This document shows, one piece after another, positions 54,394-62,287 of a stretch of 64,000 bases of DNA. This DNA comes from Bacillota bacterium (GTDB lineage: Bacteria; Bacillota; Clostridia; Acetivibrionales; DTU013). Under the pieces are notes generated by a model. The model searched no databases. It saw nothing but the letters and a program-made list of their open reading frames with translations, and was not told the origin of the DNA. The position numbers were made by a program, and so were the translations under genes. The stretch is taken from NCBI GenBank assembly GCA_023439545.1, contig JAEXNT010000030.1, forward strand, positions 1-64,000. Reading direction: 5' to 3'. Within the stretch, counting starts at the first letter, position 1. Each line of letters begins with the position of its first letter.

Positions 54394-54480
54394 GAAACAC
54401 AGGGACGAAACACAGGGACGGCTCTTTTGTTCCAATTTGTTTGTGAGCAAAATGGAACAAAAGAACCGTCCCTACGTTTC
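54394..54480. repeat. Inverted REP-like repeat pair (REPIN-like)
   Basis: Two 27-base arms, 54407-54433 and 54454-54480, are inverted copies with the core AGGGACGG.TCTTTTGTTCC (three mismatches) and a 20-base spacer, so the unit can form a long hairpin. A further 13 bases, GAAACACAGGGAC, are tandemly duplicated at 54394-54406 and 54407-54419. It sits between xylA and the VOC gene and could act as a terminator-like or mRNA-protecting structure. The single element at 24805-24833 is the same family. Confidence 0.75.
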
Positions 54481-54494
54481 AAATCAGCTGACCA

Positions 54495-55814
54495 TTAATC
54501 TGCCAGGTAGCTGTTGAGTATCGATTCGAGCATTTCCTGGCGTCCGGAGGTATTGACTATATTGCTGTGTTCCATAGCGTACTTCTCAAGTTCCTTAAAG
54601 CCGACCTTCTTTTCGACAATGTCCTTGCCGATTCCGTTGGTATAGCTCTGGTACCGTTCAGCAATGAATTTGTCCATCTTTCCGTCATCTATCATCTTAG
54701 CTGCAGCTCTCAGGCCTTTTGCGAAAGTATCCATGCCCGCGATATGCCCGTAGAAGAGGTCGATTGCCTCGAAGGAGCCCCTTCTTGCCTTGGAGTCGAA
54801 GTTCAGGCCGCCCTTTGCAAAGCCGCCCATCTTGAGGACTTCATACATTGCAAGCGTAGTATCGTAAAGGTTGGTCGGGAACTGGTCGGTATCCCAGCCG
54901 AGCAGCATGTCGCCCTGGTTGGCGTCGATGCTTCCGAGCATTCCGTTGATACGGGAAACTCTCAGTTCATGCTGGAAGGTATGAGTGGCGAGAGTCGCGT
55001 GGTTGGCTTCGATGTTAAGCTTAAAGTAGGGGTCGAGTCCGTAGGTCTTGAGGAAGCCTATTACCGTACCGGCGTCGAAATCATACTGGTGCTTTGTCGG
55101 TTCCTTCGGCTTGGGTTCGATAAGGAACTGGCCGTCGAAGCCTATCTCCTTTGCATAATCGACTGCCATGCCCATGAAACGCGCCATATTGTCGAGTTCG
55201 AGCTTCATATCGGTGTTGAGCAGAGTCTCATAACCCTCCCTGCCGCCCCAGAATACATAGTTCTGTCCGCCAAGCTCCTTGGTGACTTCCATGGCCTTTT
55301 TGACCTGTGCTGCCGCAAATGCAAATACTTCTGCATTCGGAGATGTGGAAGCGCCGTGAACGAATCTCGGATTGCTGAATGCGTTGGTGGTACCCCAGAG
55401 GAGCTTGACCTTGCTGTTCTTCATCCTGTCCTTGATCGCGCTTACGATCTCATCGAGCCTCTTGTTGGTTTCCCTCAGGTTATCGGCTTCGGGAGCGATA
55501 TCCCTGTCATGGAAGCAAAAATATGGGACGCCGAGCTTTTCGCAAAATTCGAAATTGGCCTCTACCTTGAGTTTGGCCAGTTCCATGGCGTCGGAAATAC
55601 TGTCCCATGGCCTGATAGCCGTACCGACAGCTCCAAACGGGTCGGTTCCGGTCGCCTGGAAAGTATGCCAGTAAGCTACTGCAAATTTAAGATGGTCTTC
55701 CATCCTTTTCCCGGCAATGATCTCATCTGGATTATAATACTTGTATGCCAGCGGATTGTCGGATTTTGCCCCTTCATAACTGATTTTCTGGATTCCCTTG
55801 AAAATCTCTGCCAT
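54495..55814 (-). CDS. xylA: Xylose isomerase
   Basis: A 439-residue TIM-barrel enzyme that converts D-xylose to D-xylulose with two Mg2+ or Mn2+ ions. Family parts are visible: FCFHDRDIAPE (catalytic His and Asp), FWGGREGYETL, FLIEPKPKEPTKHQYD (metal Glu and catalytic Lys), LNIEANHATLATHTFQHEL and GSIDANQGDMLLGWDTDQFP. The length fits the long class II type. It starts at ATG 55814 behind GGAGG. It follows xylR after 100 bases; product passes to the xylulokinase encoded by the first gene of the operon. Confidence 0.97.
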   Translation of the reverse strand: MAEIFKGIQKISYEGAKSDNPLAYKYYNPDEIIAGKRMEDHLKFAVAYWHTFQATGTDPFGAVGTAIRPWDSISDAMELAKLKVEANFEFCEKLGVPYFCFHDRDIAPEADNLRETNKRLDEIVSAIKDRMKNSKVKLLWGTTNAFSNPRFVHGASTSPNAEVFAFAAAQVKKAMEVTKELGGQNYVFWGGREGYETLLNTDMKLELDNMARFMGMAVDYAKEIGFDGQFLIEPKPKEPTKHQYDFDAGTVIGFLKTYGLDPYFKLNIEANHATLATHTFQHELRVSRINGMLGSIDANQGDMLLGWDTDQFPTNLYDTTLAMYEVLKMGGFAKGGLNFDSKARRGSFEAIDLFYGHIAGMDTFAKGLRAAAKMIDDGKMDKFIAERYQSYTNGIGKDIVEKKVGFKELEKYAMEHSNIVNTSGRQEMLESILNSYLAD

Positions 55815-55914
55815 TGTTTTTACCTCCATTATCATTTTTTATAGCTTTCATGTATTAATTTAACCATGCCGCTTTCAGATATAGTCATCATCAGTTTCCG
55901 GGAAATTTATACTT

Positions 55915-57114
55915 CTACCTCCCGAAAAGCACCTTCAGCGGTATTATAGCCGCCCCCAGCGTGGATGCGCGCTCCCCGATTTCCGTAGCCATGATCTCCA
56001 CATTCGATGCAGGTCTTTTAAGCGCTTTTGTGTCGATAACGTTTCTAAGAGTATCCATGACCAGATCGCCATAAACCACAAAATCCTTTCCCAGAACGAT
56101 CCTCGAAGGATTCAGCGTATTGACCAGGTTCGAAAGCGCTATACCGAGGTACCTTGCAGCATCGTTGAGCAAGCTCCTGGCGGCCTCGTCCCCCTGCCTC
56201 GCGGCGTTGGCGATTTGTTCGAGTGATATTTCATCGGCGTCGACGACATCGTTCAATTTGGAGACGACGCCCTGCCTGACCATTCGTCTGGCTTTATCGA
56301 CTATCCTGCCGGTCGATACTATGGTCTCGAGACAGCCGTAATTTCCGCAGCCGCACCTTGGACCGTTTTCGTCCACTACTATATGCCCGACTTCTCCCGC
56401 GCTGCCGCCCGTACCCCTGTATAGCCTTCCGCCGGTAAATATGCCGGCGCCGATGCCTGACTTTATGTTTACGCAGACAAAGTTGCTGGCGCCCTGACAG
56501 GCGCCTATCCAGTTCTCGCAGATAGCGAAAGCCATAGCTTCATTTTCGATGTACGCGGGCAAACCGAGCCTCTCCTTCAGCATGCTGCAGAGATCGACGT
56601 CCTCCCAGCCGAGGTTCGGAGCAAGCACGATCTTGTGAGATACCGCATCGACCATGCCGGGGACTGATATACCTATGCCGAGCAGCCTCCCCCGGTCGAT
56701 CGAAAAGCTCTCCGAGATCTCGCCTATCCCGGCGGCAACCGCCTCAACAGCCGCATCGGGATTGTTTACCGCCAAAGCAGCCGTCCTTTCATGCACGACT
56801 TTGCCTGTGATATCCATCAGTACGAACAGAATGCTGTCTACATCAACGTCGATTCCGACCGAAAAGTAGGAGTCTGCCTTGAGTTCAAGCAGTACGGGCT
56901 TTCTCCCGCCTCTTGACTCCCCCGTGCCGGTTTCATGTATATAACCTTTTTCAATGAGAGCGGAAACAATAGCTCCCGCCGCAGTCGGCGACAGCCCCGT
57001 TTCCTTTGAGAGGTCGGCCCGGGAAACAGCTTGCTTCATACGGATGATGTCAAGGATGCCTGTCTCGTTATAAGCCTTGAGAAACTTGCTGTTTCCGGTC
57101 CTGCTTTTTGTCAT
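55915..57114 (-). CDS. xylR: ROK-family transcriptional repressor of xylose genes
   Basis: A 399-residue repressor. Residues about 10-70 form a winged helix-turn-helix (SRADLSKETGLSPTAAGAIVSAL). The rest is a ROK sugar-kinase-like fold with ATP-loop FSVGIDVDVDSILFVLMD, the zinc-binding CGCGNYGCLE and the glucose-site motif GEVGHIVVDENG. The gene overlaps xylB (ATGA) and precedes xylA, the usual place for XylR. It is expected to bind the palindrome over the xylB promoter and release it with xylose; that is inference from context. Confidence 0.88.
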   Translation of the reverse strand: MTKSRTGNSKFLKAYNETGILDIIRMKQAVSRADLSKETGLSPTAAGAIVSALIEKGYIHETGTGESRGGRKPVLLELKADSYFSVGIDVDVDSILFVLMDITGKVVHERTAALAVNNPDAAVEAVAAGIGEISESFSIDRGRLLGIGISVPGMVDAVSHKIVLAPNLGWEDVDLCSMLKERLGLPAYIENEAMAFAICENWIGACQGASNFVCVNIKSGIGAGIFTGGRLYRGTGGSAGEVGHIVVDENGPRCGCGNYGCLETIVSTGRIVDKARRMVRQGVVSKLNDVVDADEISLEQIANAARQGDEAARSLLNDAARYLGIALSNLVNTLNPSRIVLGKDFVVYGDLVMDTLRNVIDTKALKRPASNVEIMATEIGERASTLGAAIIPLKVLFGR

Positions 57115-58661
57115 ACGCCTTCCTCATAAACACTCTTCATTATGTTGGCAAGATCCTTGTAATCCTTTTTCAGTGATCTGTACAGCTGGCCGTACAGACT
57201 GTAGAACTTCGAATACTTGTCATACAATGCCATATCGGGCTGCTGTATGTTTTTGACCTGGATAGCCGTATCGCATGCTTCCGCGACGCTCCTGTAAACT
57301 CCGGTTCCGACGCCGGCCAGCAGTGCCACGCCGAGTGCGGGTCCTTCGCTTGAATTTATCGTGGTCATCGGAGTGCCGAATACGTCAGCCTGCATCTGCT
57401 TCCAAAGCTTGCTCTTTCCGCCGCCGCCCGAAGCCCTTACTTCGTTGATATCGACGCCCATGCCCTTGATGATTTCCATGCAGTCCCTGAGGCTGTAAAC
57501 AACGCCTTCCATTACGGAACGGATGAGATCCCTCCTCTTGTGGACAGTTGAAAGGCCGAAGAATACGCCCTTAGCATCAGCGTCCAGGTGAGGCGTCCTC
57601 TCGCCGATAAGATACGGAAGGTAAATGAGTCCATTGCTTCCAGGGCGTACTTTCTCAGCTTCCTGGTCCATCAATACATAAGGATCGACATCCATTTGCT
57701 CCGCCGTATTCATCTCAGTCCTGCAGAAATTATCCCTGAACCACTTAAGCGAGAAGCCGGCTCCCTGTGTGACACCCATGACGTGCCAGGTATTGGGGAC
57801 CGCATGGCAGAAGGTCTGCACCCTGCCCTTGGGGTCTATGCTTATTTTATCGAGATATGCAAACACAACGCCGGATGTACCGATAGTAGATGATACGATA
57901 CCCGGCTTGACGATACCGTTGCCTACCGCGCCTGCAGCCTGGTCTCCGCCGCCGCCGACAACGGGAGTTCCCTCACGCAGCCCTGTCAAAGAAGCTGCCA
58001 TGCTGTTTACCCTGCCGCTTACTTCCTGCGATTCGTAAAGCTCTCCTACCTGGTTCCTGTCTATGCCGAGCTTGGACATTACTTCGCCGCTCCAGCACCT
58101 GCCCGGAATATCCATCAGCTGCATTCCACTGGCGTCCGAAACTTCCGTCGCATATTCGCCGGTGAGCTTAAACCTTACATAATCCTTGGGAAGTAATATC
58201 TTGGCAGTCTTTTCGAATATTGCGGGTTCGTTGTTCTTAACCCACATGATCTTCGATGCGGTAAAACCGACAAGCGCAGGATTCGCTGTTATTTCGATCA
58301 GCCTTTCCGCGCCTACGAGTGAGGTGATCTGCGCGCATTCGGCAGTAGTCCTCTGATCGCACCAGATGATCGAACGTCTGAGTACCTTTCCGTCCTTGTC
58401 GAGCATTACCAGGCCGTGCATCTGGCCTGAAAGACCTACGCCGCTGATTTCCTCAGGTTTTTTCCCGCTTTTTGCAAGCACCTTGCTGATACCTGCGACA
58501 GTTGCCTGCCACCAGTCTTCAGGATCCTGTTCAGCCCAGCCGATATTGGGCTGGTAAAGAGGATATTCTTCGAGCGCGCTGGCGACGGTATTTCCCAGTT
58601 CGTCGAATAAAACTGTTTTCGTGCCTGAGGTGCCGATATCGATACCTAATAAATATGCCAT
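57111..58661 (-). CDS. xylB: Xylulokinase
   Basis: A 516-residue FGGY-family kinase that phosphorylates D-xylulose to xylulose 5-phosphate. The ATP-binding and substrate motifs are complete: YLLGIDIGTSGTKTVLFDE at the N-terminus, GVGLSGQMHGLVMLD, the catalytic Asp in VVGGGGDQAAGAVGNG, and the FGGY signature-like GVVYSLRDCMEIIKGMG...RASGGGGKS. GGAGG precedes the ATG. It is the first gene of xylB-xylR-xylA and its promoter carries a perfect palindrome. Confidence 0.96.
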   Translation of the reverse strand: MAYLLGIDIGTSGTKTVLFDELGNTVASALEEYPLYQPNIGWAEQDPEDWWQATVAGISKVLAKSGKKPEEISGVGLSGQMHGLVMLDKDGKVLRRSIIWCDQRTTAECAQITSLVGAERLIEITANPALVGFTASKIMWVKNNEPAIFEKTAKILLPKDYVRFKLTGEYATEVSDASGMQLMDIPGRCWSGEVMSKLGIDRNQVGELYESQEVSGRVNSMAASLTGLREGTPVVGGGGDQAAGAVGNGIVKPGIVSSTIGTSGVVFAYLDKISIDPKGRVQTFCHAVPNTWHVMGVTQGAGFSLKWFRDNFCRTEMNTAEQMDVDPYVLMDQEAEKVRPGSNGLIYLPYLIGERTPHLDADAKGVFFGLSTVHKRRDLIRSVMEGVVYSLRDCMEIIKGMGVDINEVRASGGGGKSKLWKQMQADVFGTPMTTINSSEGPALGVALLAGVGTGVYRSVAEACDTAIQVKNIQQPDMALYDKYSKFYSLYGQLYRSLKKDYKDLANIMKSVYEEGV

Positions 58662-58680
58662 AAGTAAACCTCCAAAACAG

Positions 58681-58731
58681 ACTTTTTAATATTATATTAA
58701 AAAGTATAATATTTTTTAGTAGTTTATGCAA
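58681..58731 (-). promoter_or_regulatory. xylB promoter with palindromic operator
   Basis: On the minus strand TTGCAT (58731-58726) and TATACT (58708-58703) are 17 bases apart. A perfect 12-1-12 palindrome with arms ACTTTTTAATAT/ATATTAAAAAGT covers 58681-58705, overlapping the -10 box and the expected start and ending 19 bases before the ATG. A second 9-bp inverted repeat AATATTATA/TATAATATT (58688-58713) overlaps it. A smaller palindrome TTTAGG-T-CCTAAA is at 58758-58770. The first is placed where a repressor would block transcription. Confidence 0.65.
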
Positions 58732-58873
58732 TATATCGCAAATCTATTTCCTGAAATTTTAGGTCCTAAATAAGCTGATATTATTTTTGTTGAATCATAA
58801 TTAAAATGTAAAACGACAATACTATATACGAAGTGAAAAAGAATATCTAAAACATTCAAAAGGAGGCTGAAAA

Positions 58874-59050
58874 ATGCAGGCAAATAGAATGGATAAACCG
58901 AACGATGGCATAAAGTGTTCCGTCAATACTTGCTATTACTATATGAAGGGCGATCACTGCTGCGCGCAGCAGATACAGGTCGAACCGAGGAACTCCACTT
59001 CGTCGGAACAGACGGATTGCGCTACCTTCTACCCCAGCTTTACGGGCTGA
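58874..59050 (+). CDS. DUF1540 small cysteine-rich protein
   Basis: A 58-residue protein with AGGAGG at 58861-58866. It matches the DUF1540 pattern: IKCSVNTCYYYMKGDHCCAQQIQV, then ending DCATFYPS. Five cysteines (C15, C20, C29, C30 and one in TDCATF) suggest metal binding. Such proteins are abundant in Clostridia and often seen in spores; the function is unknown. It is transcribed divergently from the xylose operon. A stem-loop at 59090-59134 (CAAGCTCC/GGAGCTTG) follows 39 bases after the stop and may end the transcript. Confidence 0.8.
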   Translation: MQANRMDKPNDGIKCSVNTCYYYMKGDHCCAQQIQVEPRNSTSSEQTDCATFYPSFTG

Positions 59051-59168
59051 TCGTAATCAGGTTTCAGCCGTATAGTTATAGTCAGAAAGCAAGCTCCGGA
59101 ACTTAACCGGTCATCCGGTATATTTTGGAGCTTGTTGTCTACTGCTGCATACAAATTCCAGTGTTTAA

Positions 59169-59275
59169 TTAAACCGGTATATAGGTCATTCGTTCCTGTG
59201 AGAAGAGGGCTCGGTCAATATATTGAGCCAATCTCTCTGCATCTTCATCATCCCATGGTTCCACAGGTGGACTTC
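59169..59275 (-). pseudogene. C-terminal fragment of an unidentified protein
   Basis: The gap 59051-59423 has no complete gene. On the minus strand an open stretch of about 34 codons ends in TAA (59171-59169) and reads PPVEPWDDEDAERLAQYI then DRALFSQERMTYIPV. Its acidic amphipathic character looks like a real protein tail, but a TGA lies directly upstream and there is no start. It is 150 bases past the NTF2-like gene on the same strand, so it may be the remains of the next gene of that operon. Confidence 0.35.
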
Positions 59276-59423
59276 AATAAACATTGAACCCGCTGTGCTG
59301 CCGGTGCTAAAACTCCTGTTTTCGCAAAGTCCATAGAAGTTTTACTATAAAAAACAAACAAGTAAAGCTATTCCTACAACTTAGCCTCACTTGTTTGCAT
59401 GAGAAACTATTATTCTTATTTTT

Positions 59424-60413
59424 TTAGGACTGCGGCTTTCTGCCCACCCCTGCTGGAAAAGTTTCAACAAAATTTATTGCCTTGGCTTGCGCCTCGGTAA
59501 TCAATGTTTTTGTCCAATCAATAGTGCGCTCATAACCGGCATAGTCGCTTATCCGAATCGCACTGAGAAGTCCGTCTTTCCCTCTCTCATAAGCAGATAT
59601 GCCGGAAAGCGCAATCCTTGCCCGTTCTTCCTGCCCTGCTTTGGATACAACATGAACCCATTCAATCACGCAGGTGGTACCATTATCTATAATTGTTTCA
59701 TAGCGCATGCCAACACACCGCGGAATGTATTCGGCCATTAATTCAAACTTTCTCCGAAGTGCTTCGGGTGTTTCAGCTATTGCATGGTTAGCGTCCGCCG
59801 GCTCATACCCGCCGAATTTACAATTTGGGATCATACACGCCAAAATCCGTTCAACATCCACAGATGGAACATGATGAAGCGCTTCATAATATTCGCGTAC
59901 TGCACCCGTCAACAATCCCGGATCCCCCATTTCCAAATGCGCAGACATGAAGATCGGTTTCCGGTAAGCCTGCAGCCCAGGGACATACGTATGGTGGCAA
60001 TAAAGCCTAACTTCATCCAATGTATCCTGTGTACGCAAATCACCGACAACAAACATAGGTACTTGATTAATTTCACCGTCTACTACAAAATTTACAACCA
60101 GCTCAGTTACGGATCTGCCGTTGGCGCGTGTCTGTATCATGGGTGTTACAAAGGCCTGCTGTGCCTGAAAGGCAGATAGCCAGCCTTCCGCAAAACTTCG
60201 AATGCCCGCAAGGCCCTCAAACCGCCCGTACGGCGAATCCACGGCGCTCGGTACATTCCCGAAAAGTTTTTTCTCTTCAAATAGCCCCAGCGCGGTCTCA
60301 AAATCCATATTGCAGATCGCATACATAAACTTCAGCTCCGGCGATGTCTCCAGAATCGGACGGTGCGAACCAGAATATAGTTTAGCAAGGCTGCATGTAT
60401 TTCGAATCTTCAC
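59424..60413 (-). CDS. Tandem NTF2/SnoaL-like domain protein
   Basis: A 329-residue cytoplasmic protein made of two NTF2-like (SnoaL) cone-shaped domains, about 30-150 and 170-290. The first has DFETALGLFEEKKLFGNVPSA...YGRFEGLAGIRSFAEGW and the second GAVREYYEALHHVPSVDVERILACMIPNCKFGGYEPADA. SnoaL-like domains bind or isomerise small hydrophobic or polyketide-like compounds; here no catalytic residues can be assigned with confidence. The GTG start follows GGGGGAG. It is 33 bases after the last permease gene, so it probably acts on what that importer brings in. Confidence 0.65.
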   Translation of the reverse strand: MKIRNTCSLAKLYSGSHRPILETSPELKFMYAICNMDFETALGLFEEKKLFGNVPSAVDSPYGRFEGLAGIRSFAEGWLSAFQAQQAFVTPMIQTRANGRSVTELVVNFVVDGEINQVPMFVVGDLRTQDTLDEVRLYCHHTYVPGLQAYRKPIFMSAHLEMGDPGLLTGAVREYYEALHHVPSVDVERILACMIPNCKFGGYEPADANHAIAETPEALRRKFELMAEYIPRCVGMRYETIIDNGTTCVIEWVHVVSKAGQEERARIALSGISAYERGKDGLLSAIRISDYAGYERTIDWTKTLITEAQAKAINFVETFPAGVGRKPQS

Positions 60414-60446
60414 ACTTATCTCCCCCTATTAGTTTTTAGTATTGTA

Positions 60447-61295
60447 TCAACCTTTAATGGCGCCTGCCACAATACCCTTAAGAATCTGTTTGGAAAATGC
60501 AACATAAATCAAAAGGGCCGGAACCATGGTAATGACCATAGCTGTCATCATTCTGGGATAGTCAATGCGGTTCTCTCCCTTAAACCTCGTCAGCGCCAAT
60601 GAAATCGTATATAATTTTTCACTGGAATACATAATTAAAGAGTAGCTGAACTCGTTCCAGCAGTGAAAAAACGCGATAATTCCAGAGGTAATTAACACGG
60701 GCGCCACAATGGGGAAAATAATGGAGAACAAAGTTCTCGAAAAGCTGCTTCCGTCAATTGCAGCAGCCTCTTCCAGTTCTTTTGGAATTGTTGCCACATA
60801 GCTGCTAACCAAAAAAATCGTAGTGGGCAGCTGAATACAAGCCACCGGTAAAATTGTTGAATACCACCGGTTGGTAAAGCCAAAATAAGAAAATAATATA
60901 TATGTGGGCACCAGCAACGCATGAATCGGAATGAAAAAATTGCTGACATAAAACCCAAATAACAGCGTTCGCAATTTAAACCGGAAGCGAGATAAAAAAT
61001 ACCCATTGATAAACCCAAAGAAAATAACAAATAACAAGGTGATTGTTGTATTTCGCAGCGTATTCCATAAATATAAGCCAATGGGCGTTGTTTGAAAAAC
61101 GTATTTATAGTTTTCTAGATTGAATGAATCCGGCAAGGATATGATACTTGATTCAAATTGAACGCTTGTCTTCAAGGTAGAGTAAAGCAGCCATACAACC
61201 GGTAAAACACACGAAATTAGAAAGAGGGTTGGCAATAAATTCATGAAAAAAAATCTAATATAATTATAATCACTTTTCTTCATTTCTATCATCAC
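60447..61295 (-). CDS. ABC importer permease (MalG-like)
   Basis: A 282-residue six-helix permease with EAA loop LEEAAAIDGSSFSRTLFSIIFP and the end KQILKGIVAGAIKG. The frame opens at a GTG four bases inside the previous gene, with an ATG directly after (61292); AAGGAG is upstream. The overlap implies coupling to the first permease. Confidence 0.92.
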   Translation of the reverse strand: MMIEMKKSDYNYIRFFFMNLLPTLFLISCVLPVVWLLYSTLKTSVQFESSIISLPDSFNLENYKYVFQTTPIGLYLWNTLRNTTITLLFVIFFGFINGYFLSRFRFKLRTLLFGFYVSNFFIPIHALLVPTYILFSYFGFTNRWYSTILPVACIQLPTTIFLVSSYVATIPKELEEAAAIDGSSFSRTLFSIIFPIVAPVLITSGIIAFFHCWNEFSYSLIMYSSEKLYTISLALTRFKGENRIDYPRMMTAMVITMVPALLIYVAFSKQILKGIVAGAIKG

Positions 61296-62185
61296 ACAAC
61301 TTCTCCTTTCTTGCCCGATAGTATAAACCGACTCAAACCAAACAACACTGCGGTTACAACAAATATGCAGACAGACAAAGCACTGCCATAACCCAAATTC
61401 ATTTCAGAAAAAGATTTTTTATACGTATACACCGCTAAAACACTGGAGGCATATCCTGGCCCGCCGTTTGTCATTGCGATGATGTGATCAAACACTTTCA
61501 TATTGGCGGAGATACAAAGCATAATGCAAACAGAAAGAGTACTTCTGATTAAAGGAAATGTAATAGATATCGCTTTTCTAAATTCTGAAGCGCCGTCAAT
61601 CTCAGCCATTTCAAATACTTCTTTGTCAATTGATGTCATTGCTGAAAAGATAATGACCAGATGAAACCCAATATATTGCCATATCAGCGGAACACAAACA
61701 AATAACATCACGGTATCCGCCTGTCCAAGCCAAGGCTTTACAACATCAGCGTACCCCAAAGAACGCAGCAGATAAGCCAGTACTCCGTAATTAAAGTCGA
61801 AAACCATTGACCAGATGTATCCAACGACAACAGCGGATAGTGTTACCGGAAAATACATAACTGTTCTGTGTAGCCCTGGGAATCGAACAAATTTGGAGTT
61901 CAAAAAACAGGCAAGCACAAACGCAATCCCGATTTGTCCAATCAAGCAAACCACTACTAAAAACAAGTTGTTTTGCAGAGATATCCCAACGTAATTGTCT
62001 GATAACAGAGTAATATAATTAGCGAGCCCCGCAAATCGTAGATTTTTAATATTACTGAATTTATAAAAACTAAATGTAACTGCCAAAACTAACGGCACAA
62101 TCAGCATTCCGAAATAAACAAGAAAGCCTGGGAGCAAATATGCTGTCATGACCAATTTCCGTGGTTGCAATCTCTTATTTTGCAT
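61292..62185 (-). CDS. ABC importer permease (MalF-like)
   Basis: A six-helix permease of about 297 residues with EAA loop FEMAEIDGASEFRKAISITFPLI and the MALF-type NGGPGYASSVLAVYTYKKSF segment. I start it at ATG 62185, nine bases from a G run; a TTG at 62194 is in frame and possible. It is downstream of the binding-protein gene across a strong stem-loop. Confidence 0.92.
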   Translation of the reverse strand: MQNKRLQPRKLVMTAYLLPGFLVYFGMLIVPLVLAVTFSFYKFSNIKNLRFAGLANYITLLSDNYVGISLQNNLFLVVVCLIGQIGIAFVLACFLNSKFVRFPGLHRTVMYFPVTLSAVVVGYIWSMVFDFNYGVLAYLLRSLGYADVVKPWLGQADTVMLFVCVPLIWQYIGFHLVIIFSAMTSIDKEVFEMAEIDGASEFRKAISITFPLIRSTLSVCIMLCISANMKVFDHIIAMTNGGPGYASSVLAVYTYKKSFSEMNLGYGSALSVCIFVVTAVLFGLSRFILSGKKGEVV

Positions 62186-62214
62186 CTCAATCAACCCCCC
62201 ATGAAGTATACTAT

Positions 62215-62261
62215 AAACTGAAATTTGGCGCGCCGGCTACCAACGCTCCAAATTTCAGTTT
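62215..62261 (-). other. Intercistronic stem-loop between binding-protein and permease genes
   Basis: A perfect 14-bp stem, AAACTGAAATTTGG (62215-62228) with CCAAATTTCAGTTT (62248-62261), and a GC-rich loop. No clear U run follows on the minus strand. It occupies the same operon position as the hairpin at 33777-33830 and probably adjusts the ratio of binding protein to permease. Confidence 0.65.
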
Positions 62262-62287
62262 AATATTTCTCAGGACTATAAGCTTTG

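Noticed and set aside
53898..54482. Longer 194-codon form of the VOC protein
   Set aside because: The extra 41 residues translate the REP repeat pair; the ATG at 54359 has a proper ribosome binding site.
54567..55844. A 425-codon open frame on the plus strand opposite xylA
   Set aside because: It is the complement of a highly conserved enzyme gene with good codon structure; it has no ribosome binding site and no recognisable domain.
62228..62240. GGCGCGCC in the loop of the intercistronic hairpin as a special site
   Set aside because: An eight-base palindrome inside a loop is easily chance; the stem itself is the feature of note.
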